The notes: a model not told the origin generated them from the letters alone. Counted from the stretch's first letter, positions 9,978 to 19,985 are shown. The stretch: DNA of 64,000 nt from Balneolaceae bacterium (GCA_020832415.1 JAFIES010000072.1:1-64000), one strand, 5' to 3'. Numbers and translations: made by a program.

Positions 9978-10655
9978 TTGCCGAAACAAACCATTCTTGT
10001 AGTTGACGATGAACAGGATCTTCTCGATCTGATCGAATATAATCTCAGAAAAGAGGGTTTTGATGTTTTAAGGGCCGAAAATGGCCTGGATGGAATTGCC
10101 ATGGCCAGAGAGTATAAACCCAATCTTGTTCTGCTCGATATTATGATGCCGCAGATGGATGGGATTGAAGTGTGCGACAGAATGAGAGATGATTCTGAAC
10201 TGAAAAACATCCCGATCATTTTTCTTACAGCTCGCAGCGACGAAAAAACAGAAGTTGAAGGGCTCAACAAAGGTGCTGATGATTTCATCACAAAACCGAT
10301 CAGCACAACGAAGCTTATTTCCAGAATTAAAGCCGTTTTAAGGAGATTTGATGGAAATGAAGAAAAGGTGCAGATATTAAAAGTGCACGATCTCGAAATT
10401 GATAAAGACCGATATCTTGTATTGAAAGGCGAAGAAGAGTTCCAGCTTCCGCGCAAAGAGTTTGAACTTCTCTACTACCTGGCCAGCAAGCGTGGTAAAG
10501 TACGTGATCGCCAAACACTGCTAAATAAAGTTTGGGGAGATAATATCTACGTAGTTGACCGTACTGTTGATGTACACGTAAGAAAAATAAGGGAAAAACT
10601 GGGAGATCATTATATTGAGACTGTAAAGGGTGTTGGTTACAGATTTAAGGAATGA
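9978..10655 (+). CDS. PhoB/OmpR-family response regulator (TTG start)
   Basis: Receiver ILVVDDEQDLLDLIEYNL and winged-helix TVDVHVRKIREKLGDHYIETVKGVGYRF. Confidence 0.93.
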   Translation: MPKQTILVVDDEQDLLDLIEYNLRKEGFDVLRAENGLDGIAMAREYKPNLVLLDIMMPQMDGIEVCDRMRDDSELKNIPIIFLTARSDEKTEVEGLNKGADDFITKPISTTKLISRIKAVLRRFDGNEEKVQILKVHDLEIDKDRYLVLKGEEEFQLPRKEFELLYYLASKRGKVRDRQTLLNKVWGDNIYVVDRTVDVHVRKIREKLGDHYIETVKGVGYRFKE

Positions 10656-11728
10656 GCCTCAAGGATTTCAATAAGAAAACATTCTCACCACTATCACTTC
10701 GCACCGCAGTCAGTTCCGCAGTTTTCATCACACTGCTTTTTGCCGGATTGCAGTGGATAGGGATGGGCCTGGCCTGGCCTCAATTAGTGCTGCAGGCCGC
10801 GGGTGTGTTTTTCATCAGTTTTTTGGTGGTTTATGCTGTTACAAACAGGCTGCATAAAGAGAGATTAAAACAGCTGAATAAGATTGTAAAAAATATGTCG
10901 CGCAAGAAGTTCGACGACTACGATTTGTCCGAAAGTTCAGATGAACTCGATATGCTCATTCACCGAACAGTAAAAGCCAGCGATTCTGTAAACAAAGAGC
11001 TTTCCCGTCTCAACAAGATTGAGAATTACAGAAAAGAGTTTATTGGCGACATTTCACACGAACTTAAAACACCCATTTTTGCCATTCAGGGATTCATAGA
11101 AACCCTGCTTAACGGAGCTGTTCACGATGATGATGTGAACGAACTCTTTTTAAAAAAAGCTATGAGAAATGTAAACCGGCTTATTTTTCTCACGAATGAT
11201 TTGATGGAAATTTCACGGCTTGAAACGGGGGAGATGAAAGCCAACATCAAAGATATGTACCTGCGCGATGTTATTTTAGATGTGGTGGAAACCCTTCAGT
11301 ACAAAGCCCAAAAGGAGGATATTGAGATCCATGTGAAAGATTTTGATAAAAACATTCAGGTAAAAGCCGATCGAAATCAAATCAAACAGATCTTAACAAA
11401 CCTGATTGAAAACGGAATGAAGTATAACAAGCCGGGCGGGTACGTAGAGATAGGCATCAACGATTACAAAAAATCGAAAGATAAGCTGTTGCTCTATGTA
11501 AAAGACACGGGTATTGGCATTGAGAAAAAAGATCTGAACAGGGTTACCGAGCGATTTTTCAGAGTGGATAAATCTCGTTCAAGAGAAAAAGGGGGAACCG
11601 GTTTAGGGCTTGCCATTGTAAAACATATTGTGGAAGCGCATGGAGAGAAACTGTTTATTGAAAGTACACCGGAGCTTGGCTCAACATTCAGTTTAACGCT
11701 TACCCGATCAAATAACGTTTTGGTTTGA
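10652..11728 (+). CDS. PhoR-like sensor histidine kinase
   Basis: Two N-terminal TM segments; FIGDISHELKTPIFAIQGFIETLL; GTGLGLAIVKHIVEAHGE. Confidence 0.92.
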   Translation: MSLKDFNKKTFSPLSLRTAVSSAVFITLLFAGLQWIGMGLAWPQLVLQAAGVFFISFLVVYAVTNRLHKERLKQLNKIVKNMSRKKFDDYDLSESSDELDMLIHRTVKASDSVNKELSRLNKIENYRKEFIGDISHELKTPIFAIQGFIETLLNGAVHDDDVNELFLKKAMRNVNRLIFLTNDLMEISRLETGEMKANIKDMYLRDVILDVVETLQYKAQKEDIEIHVKDFDKNIQVKADRNQIKQILTNLIENGMKYNKPGGYVEIGINDYKKSKDKLLLYVKDTGIGIEKKDLNRVTERFFRVDKSRSREKGGTGLGLAIVKHIVEAHGEKLFIESTPELGSTFSLTLTRSNNVLV

Positions 11729-11785
11729 TTCGCTTTTGCCTACCTTTCTTCTTCTAATTCTACCGTAAATCTGAGAGGATATTTT

Positions 11786-12853
11786 ATGAATGTAGCCGTT
11801 ATAATGGCCGGTGGTGCCGGCACACGATTTTGGCCAAAAAGCACAAAAGAGAAACCAAAACAATTTCTAAAACTATTCGGAAAAAAGAGCCTCATACAGC
11901 AAACTGTTGAACGTCTCAGGGGCTTTATTGATGAAAAGAATGTGATGGTTATCACCAATAACGATTACGTTCACCTTGTAAACCAGCAGCTTCCCGGGCT
12001 GGAGCAGAAATATATTATTGGCGAACCTCTTGCCCGAAACACAGCACCCTGTATTGCATCAGCGGCGGCTCTTTTATATAACGAAAATCCCGATGCGGTA
12101 ATGGTTGTTCTACCGGCGGACCATCGCATTACTGAACCGAAGCGATTTTTAGAGGTTCTGCAGGTGGCATCGAAAACAGCAAGTGAACAAAATTCACTGG
12201 TTACGATTGGGATTGAGCCAAACCGCCCGGAAACAGGCTATGGTTACATCCGAAGGGAAGCCAATCCGGATGTTCATTTCGATGGACAGGATGTATACCG
12301 GGTTAAAAACTTCACAGAGAAACCGGAGCTTGCGCGTGCCCGTGATTTCCTGAAATCGGGCGATTACCTGTGGAATAGCGGCATTTTTGTATGGAAAGTG
12401 GAAACCATTGTAAAGGCCTTCAGGCAACATTTGCCCGAAATTTTTGAGCAGATGGAACGGCTTGCCGGCTCTGATAAAAACGAAGAACATATCAACGCAT
12501 TTTATGAAGGATGCCCATCCATATCGATAGATTATGGGATTATGGAAAAAGCAGAAAATGTGCATGTGGTGCCGGCAAGTTTTGGCTGGAATGATGTGGG
12601 AAGCTGGAAAGCAGTACACGAACTGGCTGATAAAGATGAAAATGGAAATGCAATTGGCGACTCTACCGTAATTCTGCAGGAGGCTTCAGGGAATCTTGTG
12701 GATGCATCATCCGGAAAAACCATTGCACTGGTTGGTGTAAACAACATCGCTATTGTGGAAACAGAGGATGCTATTTTAGTTGTTAATCTGGATCAGGCTC
12801 AGGGTGTGAAACAGGTGGTGGATGAGATTGACCGTCTGGCCGAAACAGAGTAG
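11786..12853 (+). CDS. Mannose-1-phosphate guanylyltransferase
   Basis: VIMAGGAGTRFWPKSTKEKPKQFLKLFGKKSLIQQTVERL; ITEPLARNTAP-like EPLARNTAPCIASAA. Confidence 0.92.
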   Translation: MNVAVIMAGGAGTRFWPKSTKEKPKQFLKLFGKKSLIQQTVERLRGFIDEKNVMVITNNDYVHLVNQQLPGLEQKYIIGEPLARNTAPCIASAAALLYNENPDAVMVVLPADHRITEPKRFLEVLQVASKTASEQNSLVTIGIEPNRPETGYGYIRREANPDVHFDGQDVYRVKNFTEKPELARARDFLKSGDYLWNSGIFVWKVETIVKAFRQHLPEIFEQMERLAGSDKNEEHINAFYEGCPSISIDYGIMEKAENVHVVPASFGWNDVGSWKAVHELADKDENGNAIGDSTVILQEASGNLVDASSGKTIALVGVNNIAIVETEDAILVVNLDQAQGVKQVVDEIDRLAETE

Positions 12854-12854
12854 A

Positions 12855-13616
12855 TCAGTCAATCGAAATTTCAAGCTGATCGTATGCAAGTTCCACATGA
12901 TCAGGAAGGCGGGCACTGCTCTCTTCATGATTTACATAGGAATTCATGTGAATCAGGTAGGTTTTTGGAATGTTTAGGCGGGTAGCAATTTCTACCGCTT
13001 CGGGGATGGTGAGGTGTGTTGGATGCTCGGGCCCCCATCGTAATCCGCTCAACACCAATACTTTGCTTCCCTTTACCAGTTCAAGAGTTTCATCCGGGAT
13101 GCGTTTAACATCTGTCATGTATGAAAAATCGTTGAGTCTATACCCGGTAACATCAATATAACCATGATTGTAGGGAAGTGGAGTGATGGTAACATCGCCA
13201 TACAGCATCGGTTCTGATATTACGTGCAGATCGAGAGATGTTGATCCCGGATATTTTTTCTCACCAAACATATAATCAAACCGCGACTCAATCGATTGGA
13301 TCACTTTTTTTGATGTAAATAGGGGTACCGGTCCATTTTGTGAGTAATTATAAGCGCGTAAATCATCCAGCCCGGCGATGTGATCCATATGTTCGTGAGT
13401 GATGAGAACGAGGTCAATCTTTTGGATGTCAGACCGGATGGACTGGATTCTGAACTCTGGACCGATATCGATCACGATGGATGTATCACCGGATTCAATC
13501 CATGCCGAACACCGGGTACGCTGATTTCGCGGATCGCCATCAATGAGCTCCTTACCAAATCCTCCGGCTACGGGAACTCCCATCGATGTGCCGGTGCCGA
13601 GAAATGTACATTTCAT
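12855..13616 (-). CDS. MBL-fold metallohydrolase (PhnP-like)
   Basis: FLGTGTSMGVPVAGG, LITHEHMDHIAGLDDLR. Confidence 0.88.
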   Translation of the reverse strand: MKCTFLGTGTSMGVPVAGGFGKELIDGDPRNQRTRCSAWIESGDTSIVIDIGPEFRIQSIRSDIQKIDLVLITHEHMDHIAGLDDLRAYNYSQNGPVPLFTSKKVIQSIESRFDYMFGEKKYPGSTSLDLHVISEPMLYGDVTITPLPYNHGYIDVTGYRLNDFSYMTDVKRIPDETLELVKGSKVLVLSGLRWGPEHPTHLTIPEAVEIATRLNIPKTYLIHMNSYVNHEESSARLPDHVELAYDQLEISID

Positions 13617-13622
13617 CTCTTT

Positions 13623-13919
13623 TTACTCGTTTTCAATACGTTTTTCTGCTTCCTCAAATTTCCTGAGGCGGCTCCAGATAGCTTCCAGTTCTTTTCTAAC
13701 AGCCGGCTTGATGAACAGATCGTCGTGATTTAATTTCAATATAACACGGGCCAAAATGGCTGCCTGAGACTCTGCAGGTCTGTTTTTATTGATAACGATC
13801 AGCTTATCGCCTTCGATGATACATTGATCTCCTCGGAACCCGCCACGTTCTTTTCGGATTGTAAACCCGCCTTTTTCGCAAAGTGACTCGAGCTCGAGAA
13901 GCAGTTTTTCAATTTTCAT
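13623..13919 (-). CDS. Conserved hypothetical small protein
   Basis: 98-aa ORF packed between same-strand genes; ECEKGGFTIRKERGGFRGDQCIIEGDKLIVINKNRP-type sequence. Confidence 0.65.
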   Translation of the reverse strand: MKIEKLLLELESLCEKGGFTIRKERGGFRGDQCIIEGDKLIVINKNRPAESQAAILARVILKLNHDDLFIKPAVRKELEAIWSRLRKFEEAEKRIENE

Positions 13920-13928
13920 GCAGTCTGT

Positions 13929-14669
13929 TTAAAAGCCTATTCCCAAAGTGATGGAATGACTTGTAAAATCGTAATCATTTAAGTTCCCTTCAATACGATA
14001 TGCACGAAAATCGAAATTATAACCAATGGTAAGTGAATTGCTTCCAAACAGTTCATTTATCATCAAAAAAGTACCTGCATCAAAGCGGAATAATCCTCCT
14101 CCAAAAAGCGAACCCTGGGAAAAGCTAAAACCATAATTTGGTGTGGCATTTACGGTAAGGCTGAACCGATCACCCATCCGAAAGGCAGTGTACGCGCCGG
14201 TACCAAACACAAGTGAACTCTGCTGAAACTCGGCACTTGTTTCGTTGCGGCGCACCTGCATCAGGTCGGTAGTTAGCTGAATAGGTATTGCAAACTGAAA
14301 GTTAGGGTTCCTTTTTATGAAAAAGTTATTATAAAGCCGCGCATTAATATTTATGGCAGAGTGATCGTCCATTCCCGTATAGGATCCGCCAAAAGCGAGG
14401 CTGATATCCAGTCCCGGGCTGTTCAAAAACAAGCGAAGCAGGTTAGCGTTATAATCAAGACGCTGAAACTCTTCTGCGCCCTCTGCCTGATAGCTAAAAT
14501 CAGCAAATTCCCAGGCGGCACCTATTATAGTTGATGAACCCAATGGACGAGAGCTGCGTTGCTCAGGATCTCCAATTGAGAACATTTGAGCCTGAGAGTG
14601 CATTGGAAAAAGAGTGATAATTACAGGAAGGATCAGAAATGAGAACGTTTTAACAAAAAAATTATTCAT
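13929..14669 (-). CDS. Hypothetical exported protein (outer-membrane-like)
   Basis: Signal peptide FLILPVIITLFPMHSQAQ; beta-rich C-terminus ending in aromatic F. Confidence 0.65.
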   Translation of the reverse strand: MNNFFVKTFSFLILPVIITLFPMHSQAQMFSIGDPEQRSSRPLGSSTIIGAAWEFADFSYQAEGAEEFQRLDYNANLLRLFLNSPGLDISLAFGGSYTGMDDHSAININARLYNNFFIKRNPNFQFAIPIQLTTDLMQVRRNETSAEFQQSSLVFGTGAYTAFRMGDRFSLTVNATPNYGFSFSQGSLFGGGLFRFDAGTFLMINELFGSNSLTIGYNFDFRAYRIEGNLNDYDFTSHSITLGIGF

Positions 14670-14714
14670 ATTTGGAATGATAAATGCAATAACAAGATTT
14701 AATCGTCAAAATAG

Positions 14715-15269
14715 ATGGTACGAATTATGAAAACAATATTGGTAATTCTAACGCTAATGCTCTCAATGGTAGTACAATCAGATTCAAATGAAGATATTTA
14801 CACATACAGCCTTAACCTAATAAACGGGGAAAACATTTCTCTTGAAGAGTTTAAAGGGGATGTTCTTCTGATTGTAAATACTGCATCGGAGTGTGGCTTT
14901 ACCCGTCAGTATGAAGGGTTACAGAACATTTATGAAGAGTATTCTGAGAAAGGATTTAAGGTGCTCGGATTTCCCGCAAATAATTTTGGAGGGCAGGAGC
15001 CGGGAACGGATGAGGAGATTGCGCAGTTCTGTGAAATGAATTTTGGTGTAACATTTCCTCTGTTTTCACGGATATCTGTGAGGGGAGATGATCAACACCC
15101 GCTCTTTGATCTGCTTACAAACCTCGAGAACCCCGACTTTACCGGAGATATTTCCTGGAATTTTGAAAAATTTCTGATTGATCGGAACGGAAATCTCAAA
15201 AGAAGGTTTAAAACTAATGTATCACCTGAAAGTGAAGAGGTTAGAGAAGCAATTTTAAGCACTCTCTAA
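14715..15269 (+). CDS. Glutathione peroxidase family protein
   Basis: LLIVNTASECGFTRQYEGLQ, GFPANNFGGQEPG, WNFEKFLIDRNG. Confidence 0.9.
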   Translation: MVRIMKTILVILTLMLSMVVQSDSNEDIYTYSLNLINGENISLEEFKGDVLLIVNTASECGFTRQYEGLQNIYEEYSEKGFKVLGFPANNFGGQEPGTDEEIAQFCEMNFGVTFPLFSRISVRGDDQHPLFDLLTNLENPDFTGDISWNFEKFLIDRNGNLKRRFKTNVSPESEEVREAILSTL

Positions 15270-15312
15270 AAAGAATTTATTTCCTTACATACATCCCATC
15301 ACCATCCCGATA

Positions 15313-15348
15313 AAGGGCTCCGGCTGATCCCGGAGCCCTTGTTTTTTT
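15313..15348 (+). terminator. Rho-independent terminator
   Basis: AAGGGCTCCGG-CTGAT-CCCGGAGCCCTT followed by GTTTTTTT. Confidence 0.8.
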
Positions 15349-15371
15349 CTCATCATCTTTTCGAATTGGTG

Positions 15372-15401
15372 TTGACTTCATGTGGATAACCTGTTTATAT
15401 T
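15372..15401 (+). promoter_or_regulatory. Possible promoter of tRNA-Asp (TTGACT-18-TATATT)
   Basis: TTGACT at 15372 and TATATT at 15396, about 44 nt upstream of the mature tRNA 5' end. Confidence 0.35.
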
Positions 15402-15444
15402 TAAATCTGCTTGAAATTCACTAAGCAAAACATTTTGAAATAAT

Positions 15445-15518
15445 GGTCCGGTAGTTCAGTTGGTTAGAACGCCTGCCTGTCACGCAGGAGGTCGAGGGTT
15501 CGAGTCCCTTCCGGATCG
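15445..15518 (+). tRNA. tRNA-Asp (anticodon GTC)
   Basis: Acceptor GGTCCGG/CCGGATC, D-arm TTCAGTTGGTTAGAA, anticodon loop CTGTCAC, T-loop GGTTCGAGTCC. Confidence 0.95.
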
Positions 15519-15525
15519 CATTAGA

Positions 15526-15557
15526 AGCTACTCAATTAATTTTGAGTGGCTTTTTTT
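15526..15557 (+). terminator. tRNA-Asp terminator
   Basis: AGCTACTCAA-TTAATT-TTGAGTGGCT followed by TTTTTT. Confidence 0.75.
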
Positions 15558-15595
15558 GTTTTTGGTGGTTGTGAAATAGCTCTGAGCGTTGATGT

Positions 15596-15672
15596 TGCGG
15601 AGCAGTGCTCTGCGGGTTCGAGTTCCGAAGACTTTCGGAATCGCATTAGAAGCTGCTCAATTATGTCTTGGC
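15596..15672 (+). pseudogene. Degenerate copy of tRNA-Asp 3' end plus its terminator flank
   Basis: GGGTTCGAGTTCC... and ATCGCATTAGAAGCTGCTCAATTAT repeat the tRNA T-arm and its 3' flank (ATCGCATTAGAAGCTACTCAATTAA at 15515). Confidence 0.55.
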
Positions 15673-15811
15673 GGCTTTTTTGTTTGTAGAAAAATTTCGC
15701 AGTTACAGCCCGGTTACAGTAAAAAATGTGATATCAGTTGATTTTATTTCGAATTCAAAACCAGTAAATCGATCAAAAGCCCATTCAGTTATTTTTATTA
15801 ATTCCTGGCTT

Positions 15812-18655
15812 CTATTGAAGAACCGGGTAATTCCCCGAAGTTCTCCACACGTTGCTCCAGTCGAAACCGGGCATGTTCTCCTCGGCGGAAGAACCCGTCA
15901 TCTCTGAAGTTGTGAGCCCTGTTAACCCTCTCTCCGTTCCACGGCCTGTTCCACTGCTTTGATTGGTCGCAAGGTTGTCCCAATAGCAGGAATCTAATGA
16001 AGACTGGTTTCTGCCAATGAAACCACCTGTATGTTCATCCCCGGAAACACTTCCGCTGGCAAAAGAAGTAGCAATTACACCATTTCGCCAATTTCTGCCT
16101 ACAAAACCACCTATTTCATCATCACCCGATACACTCCCTGTAGCATAGGAGTTTACAATTTGGGCACCATTTCTGTTAGCCCCAACGAGTCCTCCAACTG
16201 ATTCGTCACCGCTTACACTACCCGTGGCAAAAGATCTGCTGATTTCACTACTGTTGATACCCACCAATCCTCCAATATAATCATCATCACCAGTAACAGT
16301 GGCTTCTGAGTGAGAACCTGTAATTTGCCCGTTATTGATGCCAACCAATCCTCCAACTGATTTGTCTCCGGTTACATTACCCGTTACATACGAATTGCTA
16401 ATTTGTCCGTTATTGATTCCAGCCAGCCCGCCAACATTGTCTTCGCCCGTAATATTTACACTCACAAGACCGATATTCATAATTTGTGCGCTCCCTGTAA
16501 CCCCAAACATCCCGACATGTACATCCCCATCTCTGTCAATAGTTAATCCGGAAATTTCAAATCCGTTTCCATTAAACGTTCCTGTAAAAGGATTTGAAGA
16601 ACTGCCAATCGGGCTAAATCCGCTTCTGCCATTCCATCCGGATGTTGAACCGGCATCAATATGATTGACCTGTATAAAATGGGAACTCAAAAACTCACTG
16701 ATTGTCTGTAATTGCTCTGCTGTTGAAACCTGGAATGGATTTTCCGCTGAGCCATCTCCGCCCGAGAATGCTGTTTCCTGTTCAATAAACAGGGCTGTAA
16801 TTTCTGTTGAGCTCTCCATGGTGACTGAAAACGGATTCTCTGTTCCTGTAAGGTCACCTTCCCATCGACCAAACTCCCACCCATCCGATGGATTAGCCGT
16901 TAGTTCAACAACTGTTCCGGACTCATATTCATTTAATTCAGGGCTGATGTTTACAGTGCCATTGCCGGTAATATTGATGGTTAAATCAAACAAGATTTCT
17001 TCAAATACCGCAGTTACTTCTTTGTCGGCATCCATCGTAATTTCAACCGAAGTTTGAGACGAATTGACATCACCGGCCCATTCCACAAACTCCCAGCCAT
17101 CGGAAGGGGTTGCTGTCAGCTCAACTGTCGAACCGTCTTCATACTCATCCTGTTCTGGATCTACACTCACCGAACCTTCTCCCTCAACATTCACCGTCAG
17201 ATCGAATCTACTTTCTTCAGGCTCCTCCGGTTCTTCAGAAAATACGGCGGTTACTTCTTTGTCGGTATCCATCGTAATTTCAACCGAAGTTCGGGCCGAA
17301 TTGATATCACCGGTCCATTCCACAAACTCCCAGCCGTCGGATGGAGTTGCTGTCAGCTCAACTGTCGAACCGTCTTCATACTCATCCTGTTCTGGATCGA
17401 CATTTACAGAACCTTCTCCATCAAGATTCACCGTCAGTTCAAATGTGCTTTCTTCGGGATCATCAGATTCTTCGGTAAATACGGCTGTAACTTCTTTCGG
17501 GTTGTCGATTGTAATTTGTTTGGGATTTTCTGAGCCGGATAGATCTCCCTGCCATTCTATAAATTTCCATCCCTGATTTGCATTGGCAGTCAGTTCAACT
17601 ACTGTTCCATCTTCGTAATTACTACTTTTTTTCTGAATCACCTGTTCTGCAACAGTACCTTCACCATCTGTATGTATCGTGAGTGGATATTCTCTGATTT
17701 CAAAAACAGCATGTACAGTTTTTTCCTCATCTAACATAATTTGTACCGGATTTTCTGTACTTGTAACATCACCGGTCCATTCCGCAAACCTCCAGCTATC
17801 AGAAGCCCGTGCTGTTAACTGAAACACTGCTGCAAGAGAGTTATCATCAGGTTCAATTTGCTCAATATCTACAGTACCTTCACCATGAACAGTTAAGGTT
17901 AACAACTCGTCAACAGGTATAAAAATAGCTGTTACATTTGTTGGCTGATTGATGATAATTGTTTCCGGATTCTCATTCCCTTCCAGGTCACCATCCCAGC
18001 CTGAAAATATCCACCCATCTGCCGAATGAGCCGTTAATTCAACGTGGCTGCTATACTCATAATCAGTGGATTTTTCTTGTATTACTTGTTCTGCCACACT
18101 TCCCTCGCCTTCAATGGTGATGGTCAGTGGATATTCTCTTTTCACAAAAACTGCAGTTACCTCTTTGGTCTCGTCCATTTTGATCACGACCGGATTTATT
18201 GATCCGGATAGATCTCCCCGCCATTCCGCGAGTTTCCAGCCTTCAGCGGGTTTGGCTGTTAACTCAACAAAAGTTTCGTGATTGTATTCTGTCGACCTTT
18301 CTTCGAGAACTCTTTCATTTACTGTTCCCTCACCCTCGATAAGAATGCTTAGAGGATATTTTCTGTCAATGAAAAAGGCTATGATATTTATATCTCTATT
18401 CATTGTAACCACGGTAGGGTTATCGCTGCCTGTATAATCGCCTCTCCAGCCACTGAAAACCATATTTTCATTTGCTGATGCAGTAATTTCCACTTCAGAT
18501 CCCTCGTCAAATCCACCTTGTGAAGGCATCACTGTGCCGGAGGCTGCCGGATCAGTTGATGTGGTTAGAGTATAAACCGGATTCGATTTGGTTGAACATG
18601 ATATAAACAGGGATAAAGAAAGTACTACAGCTGTAAATATCTGTTGTACTTTCAT
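15812..18655 (-). CDS. Lipoprotein with about eight InlB-B-like (List_Bact/Flg_new-type) repeats plus GLUG repeats
   Basis: Lipobox LFISC; repeated EGxGTVxxx...VELTAxPxxGWxFxxWxGDxxGxENPxxxxMDxxKEVTAVF; C-terminal GGLVGxNxGxIxxSYATGSVSG units. Confidence 0.85.
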   Translation of the reverse strand: MKVQQIFTAVVLSLSLFISCSTKSNPVYTLTTSTDPAASGTVMPSQGGFDEGSEVEITASANENMVFSGWRGDYTGSDNPTVVTMNRDINIIAFFIDRKYPLSILIEGEGTVNERVLEERSTEYNHETFVELTAKPAEGWKLAEWRGDLSGSINPVVIKMDETKEVTAVFVKREYPLTITIEGEGSVAEQVIQEKSTDYEYSSHVELTAHSADGWIFSGWDGDLEGNENPETIIINQPTNVTAIFIPVDELLTLTVHGEGTVDIEQIEPDDNSLAAVFQLTARASDSWRFAEWTGDVTSTENPVQIMLDEEKTVHAVFEIREYPLTIHTDGEGTVAEQVIQKKSSNYEDGTVVELTANANQGWKFIEWQGDLSGSENPKQITIDNPKEVTAVFTEESDDPEESTFELTVNLDGEGSVNVDPEQDEYEDGSTVELTATPSDGWEFVEWTGDINSARTSVEITMDTDKEVTAVFSEEPEEPEESRFDLTVNVEGEGSVSVDPEQDEYEDGSTVELTATPSDGWEFVEWAGDVNSSQTSVEITMDADKEVTAVFEEILFDLTINITGNGTVNISPELNEYESGTVVELTANPSDGWEFGRWEGDLTGTENPFSVTMESSTEITALFIEQETAFSGGDGSAENPFQVSTAEQLQTISEFLSSHFIQVNHIDAGSTSGWNGRSGFSPIGSSSNPFTGTFNGNGFEISGLTIDRDGDVHVGMFGVTGSAQIMNIGLVSVNITGEDNVGGLAGINNGQISNSYVTGNVTGDKSVGGLVGINNGQITGSHSEATVTGDDDYIGGLVGINSSEISRSFATGSVSGDESVGGLVGANRNGAQIVNSYATGSVSGDDEIGGFVGRNWRNGVIATSFASGSVSGDEHTGGFIGRNQSSLDSCYWDNLATNQSSGTGRGTERGLTGLTTSEMTGSSAEENMPGFDWSNVWRTSGNYPVLQ

Positions 18656-18884
18656 GATGTTACTCTCTCTTTTGTGCGTAATTTTCTTCTGTGATAGAAT
18701 CATTACTCATATAAAGCAAAACCAACCTCTTTTGCTTTATATGGAAGTAAACGAATGTTTGCAGATATCACAGGTAATTTACCGGGAGGCTCTAAACCGC
18801 TTTCATAGAATATATTATGAGTTATATCTTGTTTTGTAATGGTATAGCCGAATCAAGTCAGTTTTTCAGTTTTATACTGTGATG

Positions 18885-19985
18885 TCAGTTACCGCTCTCA
18901 TATTTTAAACCCTTCATCACACGTATCGATAATTCTGCCTCATAATCAACCTCATGCAGATCAATGTATCTCCAGGTACCAAATCGCCCTGAAAGATAAA
19001 TATCATTCTCTGCCAAATACGAAATGAGCCTGTCTTTTTTTCCAGTATCAGAAACATCGAGGGGGTAGCAGTTAGTATAAGTATCAGTGCTCAAATAACT
19101 GAGTTGATTGTTCAGCCCTAAGAGATCTTCAATTACTTTACCTACGTCATTATTTTGTGTCTCCCAGGATTTTCTTGCCAATTGAGCAGTGATTATGTTT
19201 GGATGAGGTGTAAATATCCGGTAAATGGGTGAATGAGGTTTGCAATCGTACCACAGATGATTTTCAGGTAGTGTTTTTGATGAGTAAAATGTCACAAACC
19301 GTGCATCACCAGCCAGCGAAGTAAAGTTTTCTTTTAAGTGAGTAAGCTCAAAAACACTTTGGTAAGGCAGCGTACATATCAATTTGTCATATTGTATAAC
19401 CTCCTTATCTGTGTGCACTTTTTTATTTACGATATCTATATATCGAACATTTTGATCAGCAATTGGATATTGGGAAAAGCTTTTCAGAAAAAGGTAATAG
19501 GGAGACAGTCCGTTTGTAAACCCGACTTTTGAAAAATTTGGTGTACCCGCCGTGTAATTACGGTTCAGTTTTTTACGCAATTCCTGCAGGGGATGTGAAA
19601 AGATTAAATCTCCAAACTGTTTATAACTCAGTGTAAGTGGGATGTCTGGCTGTTCCTGATGTTGAGTAAGATATTCATAGTAGCTTCCGGCTGCCCCTTT
19701 TTTCTTTATAGTGCTATGATTGACGTTTACTTTATGTAGTGAAAGCTCGCTGTATGAATCGAAACTCGATTTTATCTCATTCCATAAACCTGACCCTAAT
19801 ACAGGAAAAATGGGCAGAATGTTCACGGGCTGATTGTTTATAGGATCATATTTTTTGGGTTGTAACTGGCCAAATAACCCACTACATATAAGTAGTGGAT
19901 TATTGCCCCTTTTTCGTAAATAAATAGCATGAAATAGTGCGGCTGGTCCGCTTCCTAAAATAAGGTAGTCAACACTTTTTCCCAT
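18885..19985 (-). CDS. FAD/NAD(P)-binding oxidoreductase (UDP-galactopyranose mutase / amine-oxidase-like)
   Basis: Rossmann YLILGSGPAALFHAIYLRKRG and C-terminal DIYLSGRFGTWRYIDLHEVDYEAELSIR. Confidence 0.7.
   Translation of the reverse strand: MGKSVDYLILGSGPAALFHAIYLRKRGNNPLLICSGLFGQLQPKKYDPINNQPVNILPIFPVLGSGLWNEIKSSFDSYSELSLHKVNVNHSTIKKKGAAGSYYEYLTQHQEQPDIPLTLSYKQFGDLIFSHPLQELRKKLNRNYTAGTPNFSKVGFTNGLSPYYLFLKSFSQYPIADQNVRYIDIVNKKVHTDKEVIQYDKLICTLPYQSVFELTHLKENFTSLAGDARFVTFYSSKTLPENHLWYDCKPHSPIYRIFTPHPNIITAQLARKSWETQNNDVGKVIEDLLGLNNQLSYLSTDTYTNCYPLDVSDTGKKDRLISYLAENDIYLSGRFGTWRYIDLHEVDYEAELSIRVMKGLKYESGN

Noticed and set aside
9827-10456. 209-aa - strand ORF
   Set aside because: Antisense to ruvA end and the PhoB-like regulator, which have clear family motifs; low-complexity Ser-rich translation.
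16990-17460. Regular repeats considered as a CRISPR array
   Set aside because: Repeats are ~225 nt long, coding and protein-domain sized; no short repeat/spacer pattern anywhere in the window.
17054-17576. Long + strand ORFs (159 and 170 aa) inside the repeat lipoprotein
   Set aside because: Antisense to the strongly supported - strand repeat gene; open only because the repeats keep the same frame clear.
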